Below, piece by piece: positions 31,598 to 42,650 of a stretch of 64,000 nt of DNA (position 1 is its first letter; the number at the start of each line of letters is the position of its first letter). The position numbers and the translations under genes are program-made. Source of the DNA: Argyresthia goedartella (taxonomy: Eukaryota > Arthropoda > Insecta > Lepidoptera > Argyresthiidae); NCBI GenBank assembly GCA_949825045.1, contig OX463832.1, forward strand, positions 20,268,552-20,332,551, in the 5' to 3' direction. The notes beneath the pieces were generated by a model that was not told where the DNA came from, made no database searches, and saw only the letters and a list, made by a program, of their open reading frames with translations.

Positions 31598-33394
31598 ACT
31601 CTGATTTTTTATTCCGTAGAATTCTGACATTTCAGATATCATAAGGTTCTTTATGAGGACAATTATTATTTTATTCATTTTGATTAGTGTAAAGTGCAGG
31701 TGTTAAGTGTGGCTGTGAAGTGTAAAATGCTAGCAACGTCTGAACAGCCAGTGTTAAGTGTGAATGAACTAATCAGTAATCAGCGCAGTGAGGCAAATAT
31801 AAGTATATTCTATTTTTTTGCGAGTAGCCACGGCCCCGACGCCCAACCTCCCCTTCAGCCTTCACTCACTCGCTGTTTAGTTAACAGCGTCGGGACAGCA
31901 AATTCGACTGTTTCACGCTCAATAACCAGTTTCTACTAAACATCAGAGATGCTTCACACAATAGGGCGCAAAACTGCCAATTTCTCACGAAGAATACTGT
32001 GGTAAAGTGCCTTGTGTATTAAAAAACTTCAGAGGCAAGTAATGCATGCAAGGTACTAATTCGCGGCTGTGCGCATTGTATTTCAATGAAAGTGATTATT
32101 TAGGATTAAGTAATTAAAAAGGCGGTAAATAAATTTACGGTCAGATTTATCATAATTTGATGATATTTGGTTATGTTATGAAGTGGTGTATCAGCGTTGA
32201 TATCTCGGTATGTATCGGAGGGCACTATACATCAGGATGGTCTTCTGGAATGTCATAATACCCTCCAAAGTGTTTGTTTCGGTCGTACGCCTCCAATCTT
32301 GAACAGAAACCACATTGTTGTAAATGAATTTCATCAATTTGAGGAAAATACGAAACATTACCTCGAATTCTTAACATGTTTACCTTTCTATTAGATTAGC
32401 TTTTCTCCAGCTACTGATGCATTTCTCCTTCGAAGCTCAGTTTAAAGTTCCCGCACAGTCATCAGCGAATACATTTTGTGGTTTTATATCGCAATTATAA
32501 GCACAAAATCGAAACCCGATACTTGATACAAACGTAACAAGGTACTACCGTTGACGTGAGAGTAATATTTGTTCTGTGGCTATCGACGTTTAGCTGTCAG
32601 TGTTGCGCTCCATTGGATACTACTTTACACTGAACACTTCACAGCCCCACAGCGAATAATTTAAAAGTGTGCACTCAAAAGACCTGCTTTGTCAGATGGA
32701 TGCAGAATTATTTAACATTTGGAACGTGATTCTACGCTATATGGCGAACAAATTATAATTTGTAGATTTCAGCAGATATACCAATGCGCTCATGTGTTCT
32801 CGGTGTTTGCTGCTATTTGTTGTTATTATCTTGTTAAATTAGTTAAGTTTCTGTTATTCTGTCAAGTTTTTTCTTGTTGAGTTTTCGTGTTGTGATTGTT
32901 CGTTGATTTTTATAAACGTTATGGAGCCACAGCCTGGCCCTTCCCGGGAAGCAGCCCCACCTGACAGAGCACAAGAGACAGACTTTCTGTCTCCCAGAAA
33001 GAAGCGTCCTCGTGGTGTATCAATCAAATCGTCATCCTCGACAATGTGATTGATACAATCGCAGACTCTTTAATAATTCATGTCAGCGATGATGATGATG
33101 ATGATGATGATGATGAAAAAAGTGATATTAGTATTAATGATGATTAGAGATTTTAATAAAAATATGTTTTCTTTACTTGTAGTTTTTTACTGTTTGTGAT
33201 GAAAAGGGATGTAATTATCACTCGCCGTAAATCCCCTTTTAACTACGAGCGCCGCACTTAAAAAATGGATTCATTTGCTCAGATGTTCAGACTCGTATTG
33301 AAATTGAAAAATGTGCCCACCCAAAAAGGTTTGTAATCTCTGACTTGTCAAAAAATTATAGCTGTCAGAATTCTACGGGATAAAACATCAGAGT
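31598..33394. mobile_element. 1.8-kb DNA transposon derivative with 32-bp terminal inverted repeats
   Basis: The left end reads actctgattttttattccg then tagaattctgaca. The right end is the same inverted with two mismatches (tgtcagaattctacggg then ataaaacatcagagt). I find no convincing target duplication. Inside is a short plus-strand coding remnant (32921-33147) followed by AATAAA. I infer a deletion derivative of an autonomous transposon of unknown family. Confidence 0.65.
32921..33147 (+). pseudogene. Short coding remnant: Pro-rich basic start and acidic tail
   Basis: ATG 32921 opens MEPQPGPSREAAPPDRAQET, then SPRKKRPRG, a bipartite basic patch, and stops at 33047-33049. In another frame the sequence just downstream reads NVIDTIADSLIIHVS, then nine Asp and EKSDISINDD with a stop at 33145-33147 and an AATAAA seven bases on. 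It looks like the first and last coding pieces of one protein joined by deletion. The Asp run is a GAT microsatellite. The function is unknown. Confidence 0.45.
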
Positions 33395-33911
33395 TTAGGT
33401 TCAAAACAAGAACATCATCATGGCAACCATTTCCATTCCAATTCGCCATAATGGGCTTTATTACCTAATACTTGTTGCAAGACGGTCACGGAAATTTTGC
33501 GGATCAAATTATGTTCCTAATCTGAATCGGCGTAAGACGTTGTGGTAACCCCCCAGTGGTCGGAAAACCTTAGAGCGCAACGAGTAACTATTGTTACGCT
33601 GAAGTCAATGACAGGTCGTTTCGAATACTTTTTCGATGCGTAAATATACGTGCTACCCACACATTTCATAATGTAACAGGGCATTAAATAGGGTTTAATA
33701 TCAATAACAAAATAAGCAATGAAAAGCATACATTATTATTTAATAATACTTAAAATAATGGAGAATAAGACCTGGATTGTACAACATTCACATATTTTAT
33801 CAAGTGCACCTTATTCCAAAATAATATCTATTACCTAATTAAAATATTTTATTATACAACATGCAAATAAGGTAATACTACATTGTTATATAAGGGAGGT
33901 AAACCATCTTA

Positions 33912-34500
33912 ATTACACACTTGTGTAATTGATCTCTTTCACCAGATTGCTATACTAATATTACTATAATACTAGGAAATAAAAAACATCTAAAAAAACA
34001 ACTGCTTATTATAAGGAGTACATACTTTTTTCGTTAAAATGTTTCCAGCATGGTTTTCAACAAAATTTGTGTGGCGCCAATTTTTTTTTAAATCGATCGT
34101 TAAAAAGAAAACCAATTTATTGTGTCACTTTTAAGCGTCTTTCCGGGGTCTTGCCTCAAGTATGAGGTCTTATCTCAAAAAACAAAGAAAGGAGCCTCGT
34201 TCGATTTCAAAATAATGTGGCGACCTCTATGGGTTGTAAACCGCATTTACCTCCCGCGTATCGAGTCAAATACAATTGTTTTCAGAGCATTCGTGATAAA
34301 AATACCTTTTCATCGCTAATCCTAGAAAATCGCATGATAATAAATAATTGGCGCCACGCATATCTTGTTGTAAACGTTGTTGGCAATATATTTTTAACGA
34401 AAAAGGTACGTTTTTTTAAATAAACTGTTGTTTCCTAAGTTTTTTTTTATTTCCTCGCATTAGTAATAGAAAGTAGAGTATTACACTCGGGTGTAAGTGA
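33912..34500. mobile_element. MITE with long imperfect inverted repeats
   Basis: Left arm about 33974-34100 and right arm about 34330-34455 mirror each other: aggaaataaaaaa, ttttttcgttaaaa and tggcgccaatt on the left, their complements on the right. Outside these, attacacacttgtgtaat and attacactcgggtgtaa also mirror. The exact ends and duplication are not clear. Confidence 0.6.
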
Positions 34501-35650
34501 TCAATTACCTACCTTGTATGACAATCTACTATTATCCGATAAAAGTACCAAATAAAAATGTGTTCTTGCATCTATCTCAACGCTAGGGATTCAATATGAG
34601 CCCGTGACATAATTGTCTGGATCGAAGATTTTTTTAAAGTAATATGGAAACGGAATACTTATCTCATCCCCGTTCCATACAAACCAGCGGTATCCCTGTC
34701 TAACCTAAACTACCAAAAAGTAACATTTTAGTAAAAACGTTTGCCAATGTTGCCAGTGAAGAACCTATAAGTGGTAGAATCAAAATTACTACTATTTTAA
34801 CGATTTACAACGTGAAATTGTGTAATGATCTGTTTATACATATACATAAGTTATAGATCATTTCATTTCACTGTTTTCCCTTCGCCGTTAAGTTGGCTGT
34901 AGTACACAACTATCAAAAAAGGGGGAAAATCAATATCCGGTTGACACTCAGTTTAAAAAAATAAAAAATAACATTATTTAATTGCCAGATCGTCCTAAAA
35001 GGGACGATTTTTCGTTCCTTTTGACATGGGGTCGACTCTCTACTCTACTCCATCCCATAATCGTCCCTTTTTGGTGCCTGTAGTTACTATCGACCAACTT
35101 ATAAAGCGAAGCTTGTGATTGTGAAGCGGTGTAGCATTGCAATATTAGTATATAGAGCCACAAAATAAAACTATAATAAAATAATTATACTGATACTGAT
35201 ATAAGTTGTAAATATGTCTACTACTCTAAATATTAGATTAAATTTAGATTTAAGATGTTATATAATAAGGTTAATATTTGTACACCCAGTACTACTGGGT
35301 ACCATCATTTGAAACACTGTAAATAATATAAAACCCAGTTACAAACAATTATGAACAAATAAGCATTTTTGTATTTGTATACAAGTTCGTTGGGTGGCAA
35401 TGTTGCTTACAATTTTTTAAATACTTTTACTTCGTATTACTATATATAGTTATGATACTGATAATTTGATGCGTTTATAAGTTGGGTTAGGTATTCTGTT
35501 CAGTGACTGATAAGATATTTTTTCCATAACTTTTGGGTAAACCATTTTTTTTAAATCTAGCATCACTGGTTTAATTGCTACCAACTTGACGTCGAAGGGA
35601 AAAGTTATGTGGAATGATCTTTACGAAGTAATTTGATATTCATAACCTGA
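34500..35650. other. Non-coding, possible LINE 3' remnant
   Basis: At about 35280-35385 a sequence with acccagtactactgggta, aaacccagttaca and a tail tttttgtatttgta resembles the 3' end of a LINE. 34940-35170 has two aaaagggacga / cgtcccttttt pairs in inverted orientation. No gene is visible. Confidence 0.4.
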
Positions 35651-35654
35651 CATG

Positions 35655-35790
35655 GCTTTGACAGATGTCTCTAATTTGACAGGTGACTCTGTTTTTGAAT
35701 CTGAAAGTCTGTCAAAATCGTGACATTTGTGAAAATCATCACACCTGTCAAAATCATAGCACTTATCAAAATCATAGTATTAAGTCATAG
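35655..35790 (-). repeat. Cluster of tgacaggt-type short repeats
   Basis: The block holds ctgtcaaaatcgtgacattt, gtgaaaatcatcacac and ctgtcaaaatcatagcac, a degenerate unit of about 16-20 bp. The same unit in the opposite orientation recurs at 47870-48180 (attttgacaggtatcaca). Confidence 0.55.
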
Positions 35791-35801
35791 TAGAAACATA
35801 C

Positions 35802-37174
35802 CAGTTATAGCGAAGAAATTCGAGGTCAAATCCACGATATGTCATAACGCCCAGTGTTACCAGTAGGGTAATGGCCGTTTTCACCAACCATACGCTAACT
35901 TCCACCTAACTACACCCTTATTATCATAAAGACGAAGTAAACTGACAACATCAAACGTCACTTCTTGAAATAATGTTGCCATATACAGTTTGGTAGTGAT
36001 GTTCTCATTCATAATAAATGGAATGAAGAGGTGTATATTTTGAATTGAGCGATTCTTTACAATCAGAATTTGTAATGAACATTTGTTGAACTATGACATT
36101 AGATAGCAATACGCTTTTTTCCATTTGAGGTGGCAGAAGCAAATTTTGTCCACTTTTTGTGAGTAACAGTAATAATAAAAAAGAAAACTTAAGCATTGAT
36201 TATTTCTTAATTTTTCTTACTTATTATTATTAGGCGGTGTACGCAAGCAAGACAAACGCATCACTTACTTAGCTATCGTAATATTTTTAATAATATAACT
36301 CTATATTGAAACAATAGAATGAACTAAATCATTCTTGACGCCATCACTATATTTTTTCTACCTAAAAGCGGTAACACCGGAACTGTCATTTTACTGCGTC
36401 GTTATAATAATAAGGGTATAGGGAACTCCTTCCTTATGTCGTCCCCTAATCCATCCAGTAACTTAAATTCGTTTTCACCGTACAAAGAAACACCTAACAA
36501 ACAAACAAACTTACATAAGTGACGGTTTGCCTGTATATTGCCTGTATAGTATAGTGTTGATTCGGGGAAATTATCCGGTAAACTCATTTTTCTGTGTTTT
36601 TCGAAATTTTAATGGTCAATTTAGCTATATCCCATGCTTTATTACACATGCTAGCATGATTTAGCTAGCAATATTTAGTAGTTATGTAAAAAATGCATGA
36701 AAACCGATCGCAGTATGGTGATTATTCATTGCCTTTACAGTAAAAAAACTGTCAAACAAGCTATCCAGTGATTTTCTTTTTCGCGCGAATGTATGTTGTT
36801 TTCAGAACCTCTCAAGTCTGCTGCGTGCTGTGTGCTCTATTCGGTGTTATATTTTCTAGATGGGCGAAAACTAAACAATAATGGCAGAAAATACAAAAAC
36901 GAGGGGAAAGTTTTGCGCAAAAATGTGTTTGATTTGTCAGCTAAGAAATCGTCACTTAGCGTTAGGCCCTCGAAATTCGGCCTCCTAAATTTAAAGGGAC
37001 CCCTAGCAGCGTAGGTGACACTTAAACCGCTAGGTGGCCCCCTAAAAAGAGATAAGTGTCCCCTAAAAGATAGGGATTGTTGGTGAAAACGGGCATAAGA
37101 CTCACAGGTACAAGTAACACAAGCGTGTTGATGACGTATCGTGGATCTGACCTTGAGATTCTTCGCTATAACTG
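35802..37174. mobile_element. 1.4-kb element with about 100-bp terminal inverted repeats
   Basis: The left end starts cagttatagcgaagaa, then aggtca, atccacgatatgtcat, tgttac and gccgttttcaccaac. The right end is its inverted counterpart (gttggtgaaaacgggc, gacgtatcgtggatctgacc, ttcttcgctataactg). No transposase and no clear target duplication are visible. The middle has only short open frames. Confidence 0.65.
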
Positions 37175-37921
37175 CTATGCTTCAACAATGGTGGTAATAT
37201 AATTAATAATAATAGTTACTATCGACTATAATCTTGAAAAGTATCAAACATTATTAAACAATAAAGGTATGCGCGCACGCAGACACAGATACGCGCTTCC
37301 CGATAGGCGCGAAAACCCTAAACTCGATGCACGCCATGCTGCAGCAAGGCTCGAATTTTTTATATTTTATTTATATAATCTACTGTATATATCTTGTAAT
37401 TCTGACAAATATGAATCTCAATCGATTTGAAAATGGACCAATCAAAGCAATACATAATCAGCTGTAATAAAAGACAGCTAGTGTGAAATATTCGTGTTGC
37501 GATAGCTAAATTGAACACGATTGCTAATTCCTAAATGATCTAAAAAGGTTGAATTTTTAATTTAAATAAATCTGAGAAATATTCCGCTGTCGACCTTTAT
37601 TATATTATATTAATTTCTTGTGGATACATGATCAAAATAATCTGAAAACTATATTTGCATCAATTTGAGTGCAACCCTCGGTACAGCGACGAAGGAGTTT
37701 TTTGATGGTTTAGGTAGTTTCCTTTTGTTTTTTTTTCTCTTTATCTTGATATAACAGCCATTCTAGCGTGCTATCGCGGTTGCGGGTTTTTGGGCTGCCC
37801 GTGTTGCAAATGACCGTCGACTCGAGGAGATGATTCTAGGTAATCAAGATATATGCTATATTTACAAAATATTATTCGCATAATTTACATACCTACATAG
37901 ATTTCACACTTAAAACTAGTT
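37175..37921 (-). other. 3' flank of the zinc-finger gene
   Basis: This stretch lies downstream of the stop codon of the terminal exon. A candidate poly(A) signal, TTTATT in plus orientation (AATAAA on the minus strand), stands at 37596-37601, about 320 bases after the stop. Otherwise I see no feature. Confidence 0.35.
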
Positions 37922-39520
37922 TCAAGGACCAAAATCAAACTCTTCACCCGATATGTTGCCCAGATCCATCGATTTCCTTTCACTATTACTAGTTTTAGAA
38001 TCTACCATCTTACTTATACTGTCTCCTAACTTACTGGTATTATCATTCCTTTCAATAACGGCAGTATCTTCTACGAACTTGTGACAGTGGTCGAAAGTTT
38101 CCTTGATTTGCTCATCCAAGGCATCTAACAATTGCTTTTCTGATATACAATCATCAGTTCTTACACCGTTACGTTCTTCAGAAACATGATTATTACCATG
38201 ATTTTCAGCACTACATGCGTTACTGTTTGTTGTGTTAGTGTCATTTTCTTTCACAACATAATCAGTATCATTTGAAGTATCTTTTACGCTATCGTCTAAA
38301 TTAGATTCAATATTTGAAATTTCAGCTTCTTTTGTACTTGTATTTAGATTTTTTCTTTCGGTGCTGCCGCAATAATTTATTATGTGATTAATACAGAATT
38401 GTGTAAAACTTTTATCGGGTGATTTTTCCGATGGTTTGTCTTCTAATATTTTACCAGAAATTTCAAAAACTACACTTGAACTATCATCGACAATAGTCTG
38501 ACTACCATTTTTCACTACTGACTCATCTGTAGTACTAGTTGAAGCAGGACTTTCAACAGTCTTATCCATATAATGGATGTTTTTTTCAGTAACTTCTTCG
38601 TTTTTGGTTTCCAATTCTACCAGTCCGTCTAATGTATCTGTGACCGATTGACTTTTCAAATCTTTATCCTTCTCACCTAAAGTTCTATCAGTGTTTAATG
38701 GACACTCTAAATCCTCATCCAATACGTCTAGTTGTTTATCATTACTCAGCGGACTGTTTAATTTTTCCTTTATTACATCTAATCTGATCGTTGCGCTTTC
38801 GAATTTATTATCCACCCCACCTAATCTTTCATCAGAGCCTGCCGGCACTCTCAAATCTTTATCCAACTCACCTAGATCATTCTCAGTAACCAGTGCACTT
38901 TCTGAATTTCCCCCCACCCCATTTAATCTTTCCTTAGAAACCGAACTTTTCAGTTCTTTATTCAACAAATCTAATTTTTTGTCAGCATTCGTACCATCCA
39001 CGGCTTTCAATATAGACACGTCATTTGAGTCCGAGCTCTTAGGCTCACCCCGAACATCTTCATCGTGATTCTGCAAAGAGTTGAATATATTATCAAAGTC
39101 CAAGTCATCCGACGCTTCTTTCGTCTTCCCGCGAACATTGAAGATATCGTCGTCACCATCATTCCAAGTGCCGAGATTGTCAATAATATTGGTGATGTCG
39201 TTGTTGATGTCTTTGTCTACCTCCGCGTCAAACGCATCTTCTTCTTTCACTGGTTTTTTCCGGACCTTACGCGGGACTTTCCCAAGGCATTTCTTTGAAA
39301 ACAACACTTTTAGAGACAAAGTGGACAGTTTTTCCAGCTTTTTCCGTCTGGTTCTAACTTCGGCCGAGCCAGACATGTCATCGTCGCTGTTGTCGGTACC
39401 ACAGTCGGAGTCCCAGTGCACGAAGTCTAGCAGCTCATCTGTTATGCTGACCATACCGTCGGGCTCACGCTTCATGCGCAGACCATACGGGTAGAAGCAG
39501 GTCTTGTCGAGGCCGTATTT
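37922..39520 (-). CDS. Zinc-finger protein gene, terminal exon (acidic Ser/Asp-rich tail)
   Basis: The exon starts after tttacttctttcag at 39521 with KYGLDKTCFYPYGLRMKREP and ends at a TGA at 37922-37924, giving 532 residues. A basic stretch (RTRRKKLEKLS, VPRKVRKKPVKEED) is followed by about 450 residues rich in Asp, Glu, Ser, Asn and Thr. Between about residues 185 and 300 a degenerate unit of 22-27 residues repeats around LDxLDKDLKSP and DxRLGxVD. No catalytic domain is visible. The long intact frame, the phase-0 join to the upstream exon and the absence of repeats make this a host gene. A likely nuclear factor by its fingers. Confidence 0.88.
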   Translation of the reverse strand, partial: KYGLDKTCFYPYGLRMKREPDGMVSITDELLDFVHWDSDCGTDNSDDDMSGSAEVRTRRKKLEKLSTLSLKVLFSKKCLGKVPRKVRKKPVKEEDAFDAEVDKDINNDITNIIDNLGTWNDGDDDIFNVRGKTKEASDDLDFDNIFNSLQNHDEDVRGEPKSSDSNDVSILKAVDGTNADKKLDLLNKELKSSVSKERLNGVGGNSESALVTENDLGELDKDLRVPAGSDERLGGVDNKFESATIRLDVIKEKLNSPLSNDKQLDVLDEDLECPLNTDRTLGEKDKDLKSQSVTDTLDGLVELETKNEEVTEKNIHYMDKTVESPASTSTTDESVVKNGSQTIVDDSSSVVFEISGKILEDKPSEKSPDKSFTQFCINHIINYCGSTERKNLNTSTKEAEISNIESNLDDSVKDTSNDTDYVVKENDTNTTNSNACSAENHGNNHVSEERNGVRTDDCISEKQLLDALDEQIKETFDHCHKFVEDTAVIERNDNTSKLGDSISKMVDSKTSNSERKSMDLGNISGEEFDFGP

Positions 39521-39754
39521 CTGAAAGAAGTAAACAAATAATTTAACAAAACCAAGGCTAGTGTCAAGCCATTTCTTCTACGGGATAGCAGAGACACGGT
39601 GATTTTGTTTAACTCACACTCACAACTTAAATGCTTACTCGCATAAGTTTAGTTTGCTAACAAATATGTTACTAACATTAATTGTATGCTAAGTTTAATG
39701 TTTCTCTATAAGTGTACTAACTGTTGTTCTTTTGAGAGATACAATGCTCAAACC

Positions 39755-40123
39755 TTAAACATTAACGCCAGTAATATGATACGCCATTTTGCTTGGCAGG
39801 CGACAAGCCGGTGATATGAAGGTGTTTTCAAACACTGTTAAAAATCTAATCGGTATTGGTATTGAAATAACAAATGAATGAGCATATTTATCTATCCAGT
39901 TCGAAGCCGACCTTAACTGCAGACGTGTCGCGAGTATGTGGAGGTGACAGCGATCTTCCTCGCGTGTAAGCGAATTAAGCTCTATGTCTCCTTCACAAGC
40001 TATGTAACATGCTTTAGAGTATGTTATACCGTTACTCACGAACATTGGTTCCAAATGAGGGTAATAAATCTGTGGAACTTGCTGCCCTGCGTCATCAGGG
40101 CCAGTCCATGAGTCTAGATTCGT
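39755..40123 (-). pseudogene. Kazal-like exon or pseudogene in an intron of the zinc-finger gene
   Basis: After a possible acceptor (gatatag) the frame reads WTGPDDAGQQVPQIYYPHLE, then PMFVSNGITYSKACYIACEG. The core SNGITYxxACYxAC is that of a Kazal protease inhibitor between its third and fifth cysteines. The third cysteine reads Phe, the usual PVCGSNG is PMFVSNG, and the first two cysteines are absent. The frame continues 60 residues without further homology. It may be an exon of a nested gene, a decayed copy, or a diverged Kazal protein. The start and end are uncertain. Confidence 0.4.
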
Positions 40124-40329
40124 CTATATCGTTCTCTTTTGTAAACTTAGGGATTTGATTTGTTCGCCTCCGCAGGAGTTACCTACCACAGCACTGTACC
40201 TGTCTTCGAGGTGGGGCTAATCGAACAACAAATCTTTGGCTACCGTACCCATTCTTAAGACCTCACGGACAAAAACAAACTCTGAATCGTTCAATATATA
40301 ATTATGACATTGTTAAAACAACATTACGG

Positions 40330-41030
40330 AGCCCTTTCACTATTGATATTGGTCCTAGGGCATCGTTCAAGTCAGCAAGATGGAAGAAAGAGTACAACCC
40401 GCACTTCACTTTTGTATCCTGCGACACGTCAAATATTTCCGGACTTCCTTAACAGGCAACATCGACCTATTCTTGTGGATATCAGAGTCAAAATTCTTCT
40501 CCTCAACTCTATTAGGCTTTCCAGATGAAATTTCCATAAAGCGAATTGGCTGAAAATCGGTACTGCAATGGACGCCGCCGTAAGATGGATACGCCAAGGT
40601 TGATAACTACAACCGCTTCGTTAAGCTGCTACTGAACACAGCAAAAAAGCATATACCGAGAGGATACAGGAAATCTTAATTCCGTGCTGGACTAAAGATA
40701 GTGAGAAACTGTATGAAGAATATCTGCGCACCGGAGACCACGACGTTAATGGCGAAATGCTGCAATCACTCGAAACTCCACAGCTTTCGCAGATCTGGTA
40801 CTGTCGCTCACTACAAACATCGATGCTGAATTTCAGAAACAACTTAAAACGGTGGCAGTATTCATAGATCTTTCAGCGGCTAACGATACAGTCTGGAGGC
40901 AAGGCCTAATGTACAAACTGGTCACGGCGGTCCCTTGTCGCCAATTATCTAGCCTCCTTAACAGCACGCTATGCAACAGAGAGTTTTTCGTACGTCTTGG
41001 TGACAAGCAAAGCCGAGTAAGAAGTTAAGA
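40330..41030 (+). pseudogene. LINE relic: endonuclease end and start of RT
   Basis: Several plus frames carry pieces of one LINE. ARWKKEYNPHFTFVSCDTSN and DFLNRQHRPILVDI belong to the endonuclease end, SRWNFHKANWLK and DAAVRWI to the linker, HIPRGYRK follows, and AVFIDLSAANDTVWRQGLMY is the RT block around the first catalytic Asp. The piece ends at GDKQSRVRS near 41030, just before where the QGS block would come. Frameshifts and stops separate the parts. Confidence 0.65.
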
Positions 41031-41033
41031 GTT

Positions 41034-41483
41034 AAGTTCTCTGTATGTTTTTTGTGTATACTGCCTCGCTCACACGCTTGCGGTCAGCTAAGAACTTGCT
41101 CCTTAAGTTCTCTGTATGTTTTTTGTGTGTACTGCCTCGCTCACACGCTTGCGGTCGGCTAAGAACTTGCTCCTTAAGTTCTCTGTATGTTTTTTGTGTG
41201 TACTGCCTCGCTCACATGCTTGCGGTCGAATAAGAACTTGCTCCTTAAGTTCTCTGTATGTTTTTGTGTGTACTACCTCGCTCACACACTTGCGGTCGGG
41301 TAAGAACTTGTTCCTTAAGTTCTCTGTATGTTTTTTGTGTGTACTGCCTCGCTCACACACTTGCGGTCGGGTAAGAACGTGCTCCTTAAGTTCTCTGTAT
41401 GTTTTTTGTGTGTTCTGCCTCGCTCACACACTTGCGGTCGGCTAAGAACTTGCTCTATAAGTTCTCTGTATGTTTTTTGTATG
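41034..41483. repeat. 71-bp minisatellite, about 6.4 copies
   Basis: The unit contains ttaagttctctgtatg, tttgtgtgtactgcctcg, ctcacac and cttgcggtcgg. The word ctgtatg starts at 41041, 41112, 41183, 41254, 41324, 41395 and 41466, so the spacing is 71 bp with one copy of 70. Copies differ at a few sites. Its open frames on both strands are a consequence of the repeat and not genes. It lies in an intron of the zinc-finger gene and begins where the RT relic breaks off. Confidence 0.9.
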
Positions 41484-41559
41484 TAGTACAATAACGAAAT
41501 TACGAAGGAACGACCGACTGAACATTTTTTTTAAGCGTTATAAAAACAATATTAATGGG

Positions 41560-41800
41560 AATTTGTGTGCTGATGAGGAAATTAACTATAACCATAAATT
41601 AAAAATTCAAACACGTCCTGCACAGCAATTGAAACCTGAAGCCCAAAATTTAGCCGATGTTTTAAATAAAACACCGCTAATAACCGTCGCAGGGAAGTGT
41701 ACCACCATTTACAGAGAACCGCATCAGAATCCGTCCACCCCTTTGAGCGTTAGAGCCACAGACAGACACACAGACAGGCAGACGCAAACTTATCACACTT
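41560..41800 (+). repeat. Dispersed non-coding repeat
   Basis: It contains agcccaaaatttagcc, taataaccgtcgcagg, catcagaatccgtcca and a cagacagacacacagacagg tract. This resembles the frequent lepidopteran repeats that carry ccgttcagccgttt-like text (compare 56860-56950), but I cannot align it fully. Confidence 0.35.
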
Positions 41801-41870
41801 AAGAGGACTTCAGCGTCGTCGGGGGTCAATAAGAAATGAACGAATGAAATGAACTAAAACTCAAACTCAC

Positions 41871-41995
41871 CCCAACAACCGTAGATACGTCACACGTGCC
41901 GTCGGCCGCTCGTTCCAGAAGCGGGTCACATTTCGCGACCCGCACCTGTATCGGGCGGACCCGCTCCAACACCGCAGGGTCTACTATCGGTTCAC
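41871..41995 (-). CDS. Zinc-finger protein gene, exon 7 of the set
   Basis: The acceptor is gttgtgttcag and the donor GGG|gtgagt. The exon codes for EPIVDPAVLERVRPIQVRVA, then KCDPLLERAADGTCDVSTVV, without a finger of its own. It takes two bases to complete a glycine codon from the preceding exon and ends on a codon boundary, so it joins KYGLDK in the terminal exon. Confidence 0.85.
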
Positions 41996-42164
41996 CTGAA
42001 CACAACATTGTTATTATTCAAGTGGAGTCATCATAAAAACAAATAGCCCGATTGTTTTCTCTTTCAATAGCACATACAAACTTATGAATGCACGTGGTTA
42101 CGTAGATGGAGTATGAAAATGGCCGCACATACATAGCTGTGGCGATGGGCTAGCTCCCTTTCAC

Positions 42165-42275
42165 GCTAAATGATGACGTCATAGCGGCCGTCACTGTCCC
42201 ACTGACGCGTCGAGGGCTAGCGCGAGCGAGAGAGGGAGGAGAAACGCATTCGTCGCGAGGGCCAAAACTGTGACG
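42165..42275. repeat. Repeat with a palindromic tgacgtca core, copy 1
   Basis: gatgacgtcatagcgg, tcactgtcccactga, gcgtcgagggc and gagaaacgcattc recur in the same order at 55586-55672. The word tgacgtca equals a CRE/AP-1-type site, but nothing shows that it is used. Both copies are in introns of the zinc-finger gene. Confidence 0.6.
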
Positions 42276-42365
42276 TAACGCATACTTACATACCGGTCAA
42301 AATAATAACCCTCCTTGTTGGCTTCGCCGTAGTCAGGCTTCAAGAAGTATGCATAGGATTCTCAC

Positions 42366-42449
42366 CTTTCTTTCTGTGTTGACAAGTGCTCTCGTGCTTC
42401 GTCAGATTCTTGAGAAGCGCGTAGCTCCTATGGCATTTGGAGCATTTGC
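42366..42449 (-). CDS. Zinc-finger protein gene, exon 6 of the set (finger 5)
   Basis: A short exon between ttttttcag and AAG|gtgaga, 84 bases. It codes KCSKCHRSYALLKNLTKHES, then TCQHRKK. The spacing C-x2-C-x12-H-x4-C is a C2HC-type finger. It enters in phase 1 and leaves in phase 1, matching its neighbours. Confidence 0.88.
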
Positions 42450-42503
42450 CTGAAAAAAGAAAAAAAAATGCTTTGCTCGGTAAGGGACAACCCGTATTGT
42501 GTA

Positions 42504-42650
42504 TGTCGCAGTTAGTTGGTTAAATCAGACACTTAACTAACTCTCTAGACCGTTAATTAAATACCGACGTTTAACCAAGTCACTAGCATTTTGATTTAAA
42601 TAAAGTATCGTTTGCAATGCAAACCCGTATAAATGTCGCAGTTAGTTGGT
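42504..42650 (+). repeat. Short direct duplication
   Basis: tgtcgcagttagttggt occurs at 42504-42520 and 42634-42650, each preceded by a cccgtat a short way upstream. The second copy runs into the palindrome at 42649. Confidence 0.6.

Noticed and set aside
36793..37014. 73-codon plus-strand frame inside the long inverted-repeat element
   Set aside because: No homology and no transposase motif. Its length is not above chance for this composition.
41116..41445. Open frames on both strands over the 71-bp minisatellite
   Set aside because: The repeat lacks stops in some frames by chance, so the frames simply repeat. There is no start context or homology.
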